From an uncultured Acetobacteraceae bacterium (GTDB taxonomy: Bacteria; Pseudomonadota; Alphaproteobacteria; Acetobacterales; Acetobacteraceae), in assembly GCA_903839965.1 (NCBI GenBank), contig CAIMEK010000964.1, positions 1 through 23,304 on the forward strand: 23,304 bases of DNA, read 5' to 3'. The notes beneath the pieces are model-generated. The model worked only from the letters and a program-made list of their open reading frames with translations. It was not told where the DNA came from and made no database searches. Position numbers and translations under genes: made by a program. Shown piece after piece: positions 1 through 9,218 of the stretch; within the stretch, counting starts at the first letter, position 1, and every line of letters begins with the position of its first letter.

Positions 1-1
1 G

Positions 2-2338
<2,337 letters not shown>

Positions 2339-2511
2339 GTGTGTTGGTAAGGACCTGACAGAATGATGGCACCGCCAGCACAGGCGAAGTTCTGCCACAT
2401 CGTCCACATGGACCAGGCGATATCAATCAGAGAATGGCAAGGTCTCGCCCCCAGGAGAACTGCCGGGCCACTCCGCCACATCTGCATCGGAGCATGTTTT
2501 GGAGTCGTATT

Positions 2512-3213
2512 ATGTTTGTGCCCACAGGCTATTTTGTCATCCGCGACGCAATATCTAAACTGCTACAAGAGCACCATTCTGGAAATACGGAGACCGTGCT
2601 TCTCAGCGCTGACGATGATAGCGATAGGACCGCCCGGTGCGAAATTGGTGTCGCTCTGGCGAGCGGTGGCTTGCGGTGTGCCGGGATATTAGAGGATGGC
2701 CGAATTGCCTCAATTCCGAGTGAATTTTGGCGTACCTTGAACTGCAAGCCTGTCATATTCGAGAATAAATTAATAGATCGCATTGAACTACCAATGTCTG
2801 GGGGCACTTGCTCAAACGTCGTCCCCATCGTCTTGGCGAAAGATTTTCAGAGCTATTTTAAGTGTCAGGGGCATTTTGCTTCACCGAGCGTATGGCTGTC
2901 TGAGTGGAGAGAATCGCCGACAAGCATGACCCAAGGGGAACTTGGCGAGAAAGCTACCGAACCAGACCAAGCAATACTTGAAAAATCGACATCTGCGACA
3001 CGTACTGGCCGCCCACCCAAGCACGATTGGGATGCATTCTGGATTGAGGTTGCACATTTTGCGGCTAAAAATGACTTGATGCCGGAAGATCGTGCCGAAC
3101 TGCAGCAGCACATGGAGAGGTGGGCTGTCGGCGCCGCGCCTAACGATCCCATGGACAGCACGACCATTCGCCGCAAGCTGCAAAGTCTCTTTGCTCGACG
3201 CGCGCCGAAGTAG
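2512..3213 (+). CDS. Hypothetical protein with C-terminal GRPPKHDWDAFW domain, next to hsdR
   Basis: Function unknown. The frame is open from 2434, but the ATG at 2512 has a GGAG (2501-2504) seven bases upstream, giving 233 residues. The N-terminal half contains the pattern FVP-x5-IRDAISKLL and short hydrophobic or aromatic segments with no transmembrane helix. After a Ser/Thr-rich linker comes GRPPKHDWDAFWIEVAHFA and a charged helical tail ending in STIRRKLQSLFARR. I recall this tail pattern as recurrent in alphaproteobacterial hypothetical proteins, with no assigned role. It might be a DNA-binding tail, which is inference. Base composition is clearly less GC-rich than hsdR and the recombinases, consistent with separate acquisition. 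It starts 173 nt after hsdR, so it is a candidate accessory gene of the defence locus or cargo of the recombinase island. Confidence 0.7.
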   Translation: MFVPTGYFVIRDAISKLLQEHHSGNTETVLLSADDDSDRTARCEIGVALASGGLRCAGILEDGRIASIPSEFWRTLNCKPVIFENKLIDRIELPMSGGTCSNVVPIVLAKDFQSYFKCQGHFASPSVWLSEWRESPTSMTQGELGEKATEPDQAILEKSTSATRTGRPPKHDWDAFWIEVAHFAAKNDLMPEDRAELQQHMERWAVGAAPNDPMDSTTIRRKLQSLFARRAPK

Positions 3214-3303
3214 CTTTCGCGCGCTTCCACGCGGTTTCGCTTTCGACCTTTCGGCGGCTGTCCATAGTTTCCGCGGCACCCCAGTGCACTTGGAGGTGCC
3301 GAA

Positions 3304-3555
3304 GTGGACGTTTCAGCTCGTGCCAATGGTGCCCATGCCCGCCGCAAGCCGGCTTACGTTCCCGATGATCCGCTGCTGACCGCTGGCGAGGCCGCGACCG
3401 AAACCGGCCGCGCGCTCTCGACGTTCTGGCGTGACGTGCGCACCGGCCGGGTGCCACCTGCCTACTACGTCACACCGAAATCCCCGCGTTGGCGGCGGTC
3501 GGAATTGCGGGCTGTGGTGGAGTCATGCCGCGCTCCGGCGAAGGGAACCGCATGA
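3304..3555 (+). CDS. Small AlpA/excisionase-like helix-turn-helix protein
   Basis: A protein of 83 residues. The start is GTG at 3304 with a strong GGAGG (3292-3296) seven bases upstream. The core reads LLTAGEAATETGRALSTFW, then RTGRVPPAYYV and SPRWRRSELRAVVES, which is the winged-HTH pattern of AlpA/Xis-type proteins: helix-turn-helix, then a wing with a RW-R-SEL motif. Such proteins usually act as recombination directionality factors or as activators of an adjacent integrase gene. Its stop overlaps the start of the next HTH gene (ATG 3552, TGA 3553-3555), so the two are translationally coupled and precede the recombinase operon. The assignment rests on motif pattern only; it could equally be a transcriptional activator. 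Confidence 0.72.
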   Translation: MDVSARANGAHARRKPAYVPDDPLLTAGEAATETGRALSTFWRDVRTGRVPPAYYVTPKSPRWRRSELRAVVESCRAPAKGTA

Positions 3556-3800
3556 TGAGCGCCGCCCTGACGCCGGCCACGATGCCTGCGGTCCCTCCGC
3601 CGTCGGAGCCGCTGAAGAAGCTGCGGCTGCTGAAGAAGATCATCCCCTACAGCGAGCGCAAGCTGCGCGACATGGCCGCGCATGGGGAGTTGCCAGCGGT
3701 TCGGATAGGCCATCGATACTTCTATCGGGAGTCAGAGATAAGGACCTGGCTCGACGGCCTGTCCGAGCGCCCCCAAGGGGCCGGTTTGAATACCGGATAA
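3552..3800 (+). CDS. Excisionase-family (HTH_17/MerR-like) DNA-binding protein
   Basis: A protein of 82 residues. I chose ATG 3552 because it overlaps the preceding stop and has AAGGG (3541-3545) six bases upstream; an upstream in-frame ATG at 3489 lies inside the previous gene. After a Pro/Ala-rich leader it shows KIIPYSERKLRDMAAHGELP, then AVRIGHRYFYRESEIRTWLDGL. This is the classic excisionase/HTH_17 pattern: recognition helix, G-ELPA-R-G wing, and a final R-SEI-W helix. The probable role is DNA bending or directionality control for the recombinases downstream (105 nt to the next start), or repression of their promoter. Two such proteins in tandem is unusual; most integrases carry one. Confidence 0.75.
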   Translation: MMSAALTPATMPAVPPPSEPLKKLRLLKKIIPYSERKLRDMAAHGELPAVRIGHRYFYRESEIRTWLDGLSERPQGAGLNTG

Positions 3801-3811
3801 GTCAATGACCA

Positions 3812-3854
3812 AAGCATAACCCAATCGATCTGATAAATAGAGTGGGGTATGCTT
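3812..3854. repeat. Inverted repeat upstream of the recombinase operon (possible operator or recombinase site)
   Basis: The left arm AAGCATAACCC (3812-3822) and the right arm GGGGTATGCTT (3844-3854) are reverse complements at 10 of 11 positions, with 21 bases between them. The pair sits in the 104-base gap between the second HTH gene and the first recombinase, in locally AT-richer sequence. Position and symmetry fit an operator for one of the HTH proteins or an arm-type recombinase site. No function is demonstrated. Confidence 0.45.
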
Positions 3855-3904
3855 GCCCTATATGCCGATTAGCACCTATCATGCCGAACACCTAGGAGGA
3901 TGAC

Positions 3905-5797
3905 ATGGATCTCGATAAATCTCTAGTTAATTCTTCGGTTCAACTGCCGTTCAGCGTCGCCGACGCACGCCGTGCGCTCCCGACATCGGGCCTTCCCCTC
4001 AAGCAGCAGTTGGCCCTCGGCAGCGCGCTCACGGGCATCGCGCGGATCTGCGGCGTGATTGAGCCTGCCCAGGAAGAAGCACTCATGCTCGAGTGCGCCA
4101 GCCTCAACCGGAAGATCTACGCCAAGCCGGCTTCCAACTTTGGTTTCACCACCCATCGGCACGCCAGGATCATCTCTCTGACTCGCAAGCTCATGCGGCA
4201 TTTCGGCCTGCTTGCGCCGGAGAGCCGCGGGTACGCGGAACTCACGCCGGAATGGCAGGCCGTTCACGACAGGCTCAGCAGGTACCGGGCCTTCGCCCTG
4301 ATCGGTTTCATGGTGTTCTGCTCGCGGCACGGGATTGCTCCGGGGGAAGTCGGCTCCGAGACGCTCGCCCGATATGAGGCGTGGTGTCTGACCTCTACGC
4401 TGTGCCGGGATCCGGTTGGGCTGGCCCGCAATACCGCCTCGAACTGGAACTGGGCCGGAAAGCACGTTCCCGACTGGCCGCAGACGATACTCACCCGGCC
4501 CGGCATGCGCGACCAGTTCACCCGCAGCCTGGACTGGTACCACCCCGACTTCCAGGTCGATGTCGCGCGCCTGGTGGCCCATATGAGCATCAGCGACCAC
4601 CAGGATCTCTACGCCGCCCTCGGCACCCAGCCGACCGACCACCGCCGCAAGGTTCGCCCTCACCGCAAAGCCCGGCCCCGGACCATACAGACCAGGATCT
4701 GGCAGATCCTGGTTGCCTTGGCCGCACTCGAAAGCAAGGGCTACGACACGGCCAATTTCAGGAGCCTGCGCGACCTGGTCGAGTCGCTGGACGCCGTCCG
4801 CGGCGTCATCCTCTTTCTTCGCGAGCGTACCGGGCAGACCAAGAGCACCTACATCGCCGGCGTGATCGAGGCGCTGCGCCAGGTGGCGAAGTACCACGTC
4901 GGATCACCCGACGACGTTGTGGATGAGATCAGTCGGCTTGTCGGCATCTCCCGACCGGACCTGCAGGGGCGCATGAACCCCAAGAACGAAGCTCGACTAC
5001 GGGCTCTTATCGCTCAGCCCACCCGGGCCTTCTTGATCACCCTGCCTGATAAGCTCGTCAAGGACGCCCAGGAGATTGAGAAACGGTCGCAAGAGCCAAA
5101 CCGAAGGGGCCGCCAGCCGCCGCACTTGCGTATGCAAGGAGTGGCCCGACTGGTTGCCTACGCGACCGCACTGGAGATCCTGCTCGCCTTCGCTATGCGC
5201 GGCAACAATCTCGCCAAGCTGGACCTGGACACCAACCTGCAATGGATTGAGCGGCGCCGCGGTCCCAGCCACATCTTCCTTTACGCGGAGGGCACCAAGA
5301 ACGAAGTCACGATGCAGATGAAGTTGCCCGAGCGTACGTCGGCGATGATCGACCTGTACTTGACCCGCTACCGCCCGCTCCTCGCCGACCCCGCCAACCG
5401 GTTCCTTTTTGTCGGGCCTGGCCTAAAGCAACGCTCCCGGCACGAGTTGACGCTTGGGCTCGCCAATCTGATCACCCGCGAACTCGGCACCCCGGTGAAC
5501 GTCCACCTGCTCAGGGCCTTCGTTGGTTGGGTTTACCTGAATCGGCACCCCGGCGCCTATGAGGTCGTCCGCCAGTTGCTGGGCCACAAGAAGGTCGAGA
5601 CCACAATCCGCTTCTATGCCGGGCTGGAATTGGATGCAGCCGCGGAGGCACTCGACGCGGTCATGATCGGCGAGCGCGAAGAGGCGGCCCCCTACGTGGC
5701 CGCTGCCGCCCGGTTTGGCCCCCGCCGGCGCACTCGGCGCGCGCCGGCCAGCAGGCTGACCCACCCGTCACAGGAGGCGCCGTCCGATGCACACTGA
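3905..5797 (+). CDS. Large tyrosine recombinase (630 aa), first of a tandem pair
   Basis: A site-specific DNA recombinase of the tyrosine (phage integrase) family, cutting and rejoining DNA through a phosphotyrosine. The start ATG 3905 follows AGGAGG (3894-3899). The catalytic set is complete: Arg432 in AMRGNNL, Lys465 in GTKNE, HLLR at 534-537, His561 in LLGHKK and Tyr571 in RFYAG. The first 400 or so residues form a long SAM-like/core-binding region, well above the usual size for phage integrases. The C-terminal tail is basic (RRRTRRAPASR). The gene overlaps the next recombinase by 11 bases, so the two are co-translated. The length equals that reported for TnpB of Tn554, which works with a second recombinase. 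No attachment site or tRNA target is visible. Confidence 0.9.
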   Translation: MDLDKSLVNSSVQLPFSVADARRALPTSGLPLKQQLALGSALTGIARICGVIEPAQEEALMLECASLNRKIYAKPASNFGFTTHRHARIISLTRKLMRHFGLLAPESRGYAELTPEWQAVHDRLSRYRAFALIGFMVFCSRHGIAPGEVGSETLARYEAWCLTSTLCRDPVGLARNTASNWNWAGKHVPDWPQTILTRPGMRDQFTRSLDWYHPDFQVDVARLVAHMSISDHQDLYAALGTQPTDHRRKVRPHRKARPRTIQTRIWQILVALAALESKGYDTANFRSLRDLVESLDAVRGVILFLRERTGQTKSTYIAGVIEALRQVAKYHVGSPDDVVDEISRLVGISRPDLQGRMNPKNEARLRALIAQPTRAFLITLPDKLVKDAQEIEKRSQEPNRRGRQPPHLRMQGVARLVAYATALEILLAFAMRGNNLAKLDLDTNLQWIERRRGPSHIFLYAEGTKNEVTMQMKLPERTSAMIDLYLTRYRPLLADPANRFLFVGPGLKQRSRHELTLGLANLITRELGTPVNVHLLRAFVGWVYLNRHPGAYEVVRQLLGHKKVETTIRFYAGLELDAAAEALDAVMIGEREEAAPYVAAAARFGPRRRTRRAPASRLTHPSQEAPSDAH

Positions 5798-6860
5798 TGC
5801 GCCCTCCGCCTGCCCCTGCCTTGTGCTGAAGCCTGAGGCGTGGCCCGCTGGTGACCTAAAACTCTGGCTGATCGGCCTGTCGTCCCATAACGACCTATAC
5901 GGGTCGTGGTATGCGGGCACATTGAGCGCCATCACCATCCGCAATGCCGCGCGAGCCCATGGTCGGTGGCTCTCCGTATTCGGCGCCGCCGGCGACCTGG
6001 ACCCGGCTGCGGCACCCGGAGCAAGAGTCACTCCGCAGCGGGTGCAGTTCTTCGTCGACCAACTCACCGCCGCCGGTAACTGCGACAACACGATCGCGAC
6101 GAGGCTGTGGGACCTGCGGACGGCCTTGATGATCATGCAACCGCAGCTCGACTTTGCTTGGATCACCGCCCCGGGCGGCACGGATCTCCGCGCCCTGCTC
6201 CGCATCGCGCCCAAGCGCAAGCCCGTCCGGTCGTCGGCCGAACTGTTTGAATGGGGCCTTCGGCTGGCCCGCGATGCTCGCGAGCAGTCGGATCCGGTGG
6301 TGCGTGCCGTGCGATTCCGCAACGGTCTGATGGTCGCTCTCCTCGCCATGCGGGTCCCCCGGCAGCGGGCCGTCACCGCGCTCGATGCTGACATGCGCGT
6401 GACCAAGGTCGGCGACCGCTACCGGGTGCTGAACATTGAGTCTGATATGAAGGGCGGGCGGCGTATCGACCTGCCGGCACCGAAACGCCTGACGCCATGG
6501 ATTGACGAATACCTAGACGTGCACCGGCCCGTGTTGCTGGGTGGACGCCAGCACAATGCATTCTGGGTGGGACAAGACGGGAACCCGCTGAAGCAGCGCG
6601 GCATCGAGGGGGTCATCCGCCGCGCCACAATGAGGGAGTTCGGGCGCGCATTCGGCACGCACTGGTTCCGCCATTGCTTCGGCACCAGTGCGCCCCTCGC
6701 GGCGCCTCACCTGCGGGCAGCCCCGGCCGCCGTTATGGGAAATTCCCCAGCGGTAGCAGAAAAATCTTACAATCAAGGCAACCTAACTATCGTAGCTGAG
6801 ATGTACCACGAAGTTCTTGACCTAGAATATCAGGATGCGTTGCAATACATACACAAATGA
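5787..6860 (+). CDS. Second tyrosine recombinase (357 aa), overlapping the first
   Basis: A tyrosine-recombinase family protein. ATG 5787 lies inside the end of the previous gene and is preceded by AGGAGG (5772-5777) nine bases upstream, so both proteins are likely made in a fixed ratio. Visible active-site residues are Arg189 in MRVPRQR, Lys222 in SDMKGGRR, HWFR at 292-295 and Tyr328 in KSYNQG. The position nine residues before the tyrosine, normally His (or Trp), is Asn319 (MGNSP), so its chemistry may be altered or may depend on its partner. The N-terminal 180 residues resemble a core-binding domain. The paired 630 and 357 aa sizes are close to Tn554 TnpB and TnpA, though that transposon has tnpA first. 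The last 30 codons and the sequence after the stop become AT-rich. Confidence 0.85.
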   Translation: MHTDAPSACPCLVLKPEAWPAGDLKLWLIGLSSHNDLYGSWYAGTLSAITIRNAARAHGRWLSVFGAAGDLDPAAAPGARVTPQRVQFFVDQLTAAGNCDNTIATRLWDLRTALMIMQPQLDFAWITAPGGTDLRALLRIAPKRKPVRSSAELFEWGLRLARDAREQSDPVVRAVRFRNGLMVALLAMRVPRQRAVTALDADMRVTKVGDRYRVLNIESDMKGGRRIDLPAPKRLTPWIDEYLDVHRPVLLGGRQHNAFWVGQDGNPLKQRGIEGVIRRATMREFGRAFGTHWFRHCFGTSAPLAAPHLRAAPAAVMGNSPAVAEKSYNQGNLTIVAEMYHEVLDLEYQDALQYIHK

Positions 6861-6921
6861 CCTAATGATATACTTGAATACTGGAGTAAGAAGAACATCT
6901 ATTATACGCAGATACGAATAG

Positions 6922-6949
6922 TTGACCTTCCTTTCCCTCACGATATTTG
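6922..6949 (+). promoter_or_regulatory. Possible sigma-70 promoter for the XRE-type gene
   Basis: TTGACC (6922-6927) and TATTTG (6944-6949) are separated by 16 bases in an AT-rich stretch (about 6861-6955) after the second recombinase. They lie about 100 bases before the chosen start of the next gene. The -35 match is good and the -10 match is moderate. The remainder of the gap holds no gene I can support. Confidence 0.35.
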
Positions 6950-7050
6950 ATCTTTTGCCGATCATGCTCGTGCACCATGCCGTCTGCCGCGGCGGGCATC
7001 GCTCGATCGCGAGGGGGGAAATGGCAGGTCACGTTTTTGGAGATCCTTCA

Positions 7051-7590
7051 ATGTCCGATCGCTCCGCGGCCCAGACCAACACGGTCGGGCCGCCGAACAC
7101 TCACGCTCCTGACGCGGATCGCAACGGCGGGGTGGCTCCGTCTTCTCCTGCACCCGAAGCCGCCGCGGCCATCGCCTCGGCGCGCTCGGCCAGGCTGCGC
7201 GAGAACCTCCTCTGCCTGATCGCGGAGCGAGGGTTGACCCTTGCTCAGCTCGCACGCAGGAGCGGCATGCCCACTGCCAATGCCCTCTATAATTTCACCA
7301 ACGGCCGCACCGCCGGTCTGTCCCAGCAGACGTTGGAGCAGATCTGTAATGCCGTCCCCGGCATTACGATCGACGAACTCGTCGGCCGGACGGCAAGAAG
7401 GGCTGGCCGTCATGCTGGCCCTCAGGCAGTCCCGACCAGATCGGGCCAAACCGCTGCCTACCGAGCCGTGGCGCTAGCACTCGACAAGTTGTCGGGTTCG
7501 CTGACGGCACTCAGCATCGTGCTCGATGCCGCCGGCAATGCAGCCGCCGAGGCCACCCAGTGCGCCAAGGTACTGCTGGCTCTCGAATAA
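7051..7590 (+). CDS. XRE-family helix-turn-helix protein at the end of the recombinase island
   Basis: A probable DNA-binding protein of 179 residues. The start at ATG 7051 has GGAG (7039-7042) eight bases upstream; the frame is open further, and ATG 7021 behind a GAGGGGGG run is an alternative. After a low-complexity Pro/Ala leader, the segment LRENLLCLIAERGLTLAQLA, RRSGMPTANALYNFTNGRT and LSQQTLEQICNAVPGITIDELVG is a Cro/C1-type HTH (about residues 48-115). The C-terminal 45 residues are Ala/Leu-rich and helical (VALALDKLSGSLTALSIV), possibly for oligomerisation. It follows the recombinase pair in the same orientation and ends at a strong terminator, so it may be the island's regulator or third recombination factor. 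That role is inference from position. Confidence 0.75.
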   Translation: MSDRSAAQTNTVGPPNTHAPDADRNGGVAPSSPAPEAAAAIASARSARLRENLLCLIAERGLTLAQLARRSGMPTANALYNFTNGRTAGLSQQTLEQICNAVPGITIDELVGRTARRAGRHAGPQAVPTRSGQTAAYRAVALALDKLSGSLTALSIVLDAAGNAAAEATQCAKVLLALE

Positions 7591-7600
7591 CGAACAATCA

Positions 7601-7631
7601 GGCCCCCACCCGTTCAGGGTGGGGGCCTTTT
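7601..7631 (+). terminator. Rho-independent terminator
   Basis: An 11-bp perfect stem, GGCCCCCACCC (7601-7611) with GGGTGGGGGCC (7617-7627), a 5-base loop and TTTT (7628-7631), begins 10 bases after the stop of the XRE-type gene. This is the clearest intrinsic terminator in the window and likely marks the functional end of the recombinase transcription unit. Confidence 0.92.
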
Positions 7632-7790
7632 GCGTCCCGGGTGCTGACGATCCAGGGATCCTACGCGACACTCGATCAGATCCGCGTATACGTGGTTGGT
7701 TGGTATCGCCCGGATTATTTTGGCCACAGCCTCCCCGTCACGCCGTTCAGCGCCTGCTGCCGACTCCTTCCACCGTGCGCGGACGCGCCT

Positions 7791-7880
7791 TCACGCCGCG
7801 GTCTCTGTCGCGGCGACGATGCGTTCCGCCGGCCGGTAAACCCCACCGCGCGCCATCAACGCCCATGCGATGCGTTCTGC
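7791..7880 (-). pseudogene. IS110-type transposase C-terminal remnant
   Basis: On the minus strand a frame ending at the stop 7791-7793 reads RAYAAERIAWALMARGG, then VYRPAERIVAATETAA. The pattern (N/E)RIAWAL-x3-G-x-YR followed by an Ala-rich tail is typical of the last residues of IS110-family transposases. Only about 30 codons remain, and there is no start codon or upstream homology, so this is debris. It abuts the FGE fragment on the opposite strand. Identification is from pattern memory and is moderate. Confidence 0.5.
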
Positions 7881-7897
7881 CGCATATGCCCTATGCG

Positions 7898-7969
7898 GGA
7901 TCAATGGTGTTCCAACCGCCCGCCGGAGCAGTCGACCTGCGCGATTGGTCGCAATGGTGGACCTTTCGA
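7898..7969 (+). pseudogene. Fragment of a formylglycine-generating enzyme (SUMF1/FGE family) gene
   Basis: The plus-strand frame encodes GSMVFQPPAG followed by AVDLRDWSQWWTF. This is a close match in pattern to the conserved central FGE segment (G-x-MVF-x-P-x-x-G-x-VDLRDW-x-QWW) found before the WRHP motif. Upstream and downstream sequence in all frames lacks the rest of the domain: no substrate-binding region and no catalytic cysteines. Only about 24 codons survive. FGE oxidises a cysteine in sulfatases to formylglycine; nothing functional remains here. Confidence 0.6.
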
Positions 7970-8147
7970 CAGGACGATCAGGCAGTCATCACTGTCGGGG
8001 CTGGGGAAGGGGCGGCCGACCTCGTGCTGGTGGGCTACGATCGCGAGCACCGCACCGCCGTCGGCCGCGGTCATCATGTCGTCATCATGTCGTTGGGTGA
8101 GAGCCGTGGCGGCGGATTCCTTGTCGCCCATGCAGGGGTGCCGCCGG

Positions 8148-8939
8148 TCAGCGCCAGCCCCAGTTGGCGCGCGCCAGGAACAGCACTCCGGCGTTCCAAG
8201 TCAGGCATATCGCCAGCGCCAGCAGCAGCGAGAGATTCGCTCCCCACGGACGCGCCGTCACCCCCAGCACCATCGCCGCCACCGCCATCCCGAACAGCCC
8301 CGGCAACGTATTGACCATCACCGCCGCCGCTGCGGGACCGCCAAGGCGCGGGTGCAGCAGCAGGGCGAGTCTGGTCAACACCACAGGCGCCAGCGCCAAC
8401 TCCCCAGCCGCACCGGGGCCGAGCAAGCGGCCCGCCACGATCACCGAGGCAACCAGCAGCATCGCCGCCGCGGCCCGCGCCGGTATGTCCCAGGGCGAGG
8501 AGCGAACCTCTCCGATCGGAGCCGCGCGACGCCAGCGAGTCACGAGACGTAAACAGACGACGTAGATCACGGTCGTTGCCAGCGCGGCCGCGCCCAGCCC
8601 TGGTGCGACGGCGCGCAGCACCGTCACCATGATGGTCCAGGTGATCAAAGCAGCCAGCGTGCTGGCGAGACCCCCACGCTTTTGCGCCAGCGCACCGTAA
8701 ACCACGATAAAGCCGGCGGAGGCGGCGAGTGAAGCCAGGCTCGCCGGAACACTCGCGGCGATGAAGGCTGCGCCATGCTCGGCAGCAAGGAAGACGTAGG
8801 CCGGTCCCGATGAAACCGGCAGCGACGCCACAACGGCTCCGAGCAGTGGGCCCGCCCGCTCGACCACCAGACACGTCGTTACAACGATCGCCGCCGTGGT
8901 TGCCATCTTGACGGCAAGCGCAATCCACTCCGTCTCCAC
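8148..8939 (-). CDS. Polytopic inner-membrane protein of unknown function
   Basis: A protein of 263 residues starting at GTG 8939, with GGAG (8946-8949 on the minus strand) six bases upstream. Nearly the whole length is hydrophobic: about eight helices can be picked out, for example ALAVKMATTAAIVVTTCLVV near the start and LSLLLALAICLTWNAGVLFL near the end, with one charged cytoplasmic-type loop (TRWRRAAPIGEVRSSPWDIP) in the middle. There is no signal peptide beyond the first helix and no enzymatic motif that I recognise. It is divergent from eutB, with 279 bases between them, so a shared regulatory region is possible. It could be a transporter or a small-molecule exporter; I do not recognise the family. 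Confidence 0.8.
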   Translation of the reverse strand: METEWIALAVKMATTAAIVVTTCLVVERAGPLLGAVVASLPVSSGPAYVFLAAEHGAAFIAASVPASLASLAASAGFIVVYGALAQKRGGLASTLAALITWTIMVTVLRAVAPGLGAAALATTVIYVVCLRLVTRWRRAAPIGEVRSSPWDIPARAAAAMLLVASVIVAGRLLGPGAAGELALAPVVLTRLALLLHPRLGGPAAAAVMVNTLPGLFGMAVAAMVLGVTARPWGANLSLLLALAICLTWNAGVLFLARANWGWR

Positions 8940-9218
8940 CAGTTTCTCCGGCGCCGGTTGCGAGCGGCTTTGTCGTGGCTCACCGGAAGGGTGACGGACC
9001 GCGCGATCAAAGGGCGCGGCGACTTATACATCGTGTCAGATCGCGCAGAAATGGCTTTGGTCGGTTCGGGCGCTGCCACGCGGGATACCGATCAGCTACC
9101 AACGGGATAGACAACATGCTGCACGGATCGCCTCGCGTGCGCACCATCTCGCGCTTGTCCGGCCGGTGGGCATGATGCCATCCTGTCGTCGTCCTGCCTC
9201 CGAACCAGTGGGGATCGC

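Larger units (their letters stand above)
7632..8147. other. Gene-free scar region between the island terminator and the membrane protein
   Basis: No intact gene is supported here. Long plus-strand frames run through this stretch and into the leftward membrane protein, but they lack an RBS and have implausible composition (Arg/Pro/His-rich), as expected for shadows in GC-rich DNA. The only recognisable pieces are the IS110-like remnant and the FGE fragment. An 11-base direct repeat GTCATCATGTC occurs twice in tandem at 8070-8091. The patchwork suggests serial insertions and deletions at the island boundary. Confidence 0.6.

Noticed and set aside
3923..4897. Minus-strand frame of 324 codons opposite the first recombinase
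   Set aside because: Composition and lack of RBS are typical of antisense shadows in GC-rich genes; the plus strand encodes a complete recombinase.
8070..8091. 11-base tandem duplication GTCATCATGTC
   Set aside because: Two copies only; too short to call a target-site duplication or a repeat element without flanking inverted repeats.
7526..8552. Two long plus-strand frames (7526-8314 and 7560-8552)
   Set aside because: They run opposite to a convincing leftward membrane protein, are Arg/Pro/Ser-rich, have no RBS and contain a terminator hairpin near their start. Only the short FGE-like piece within the first is meaningful.
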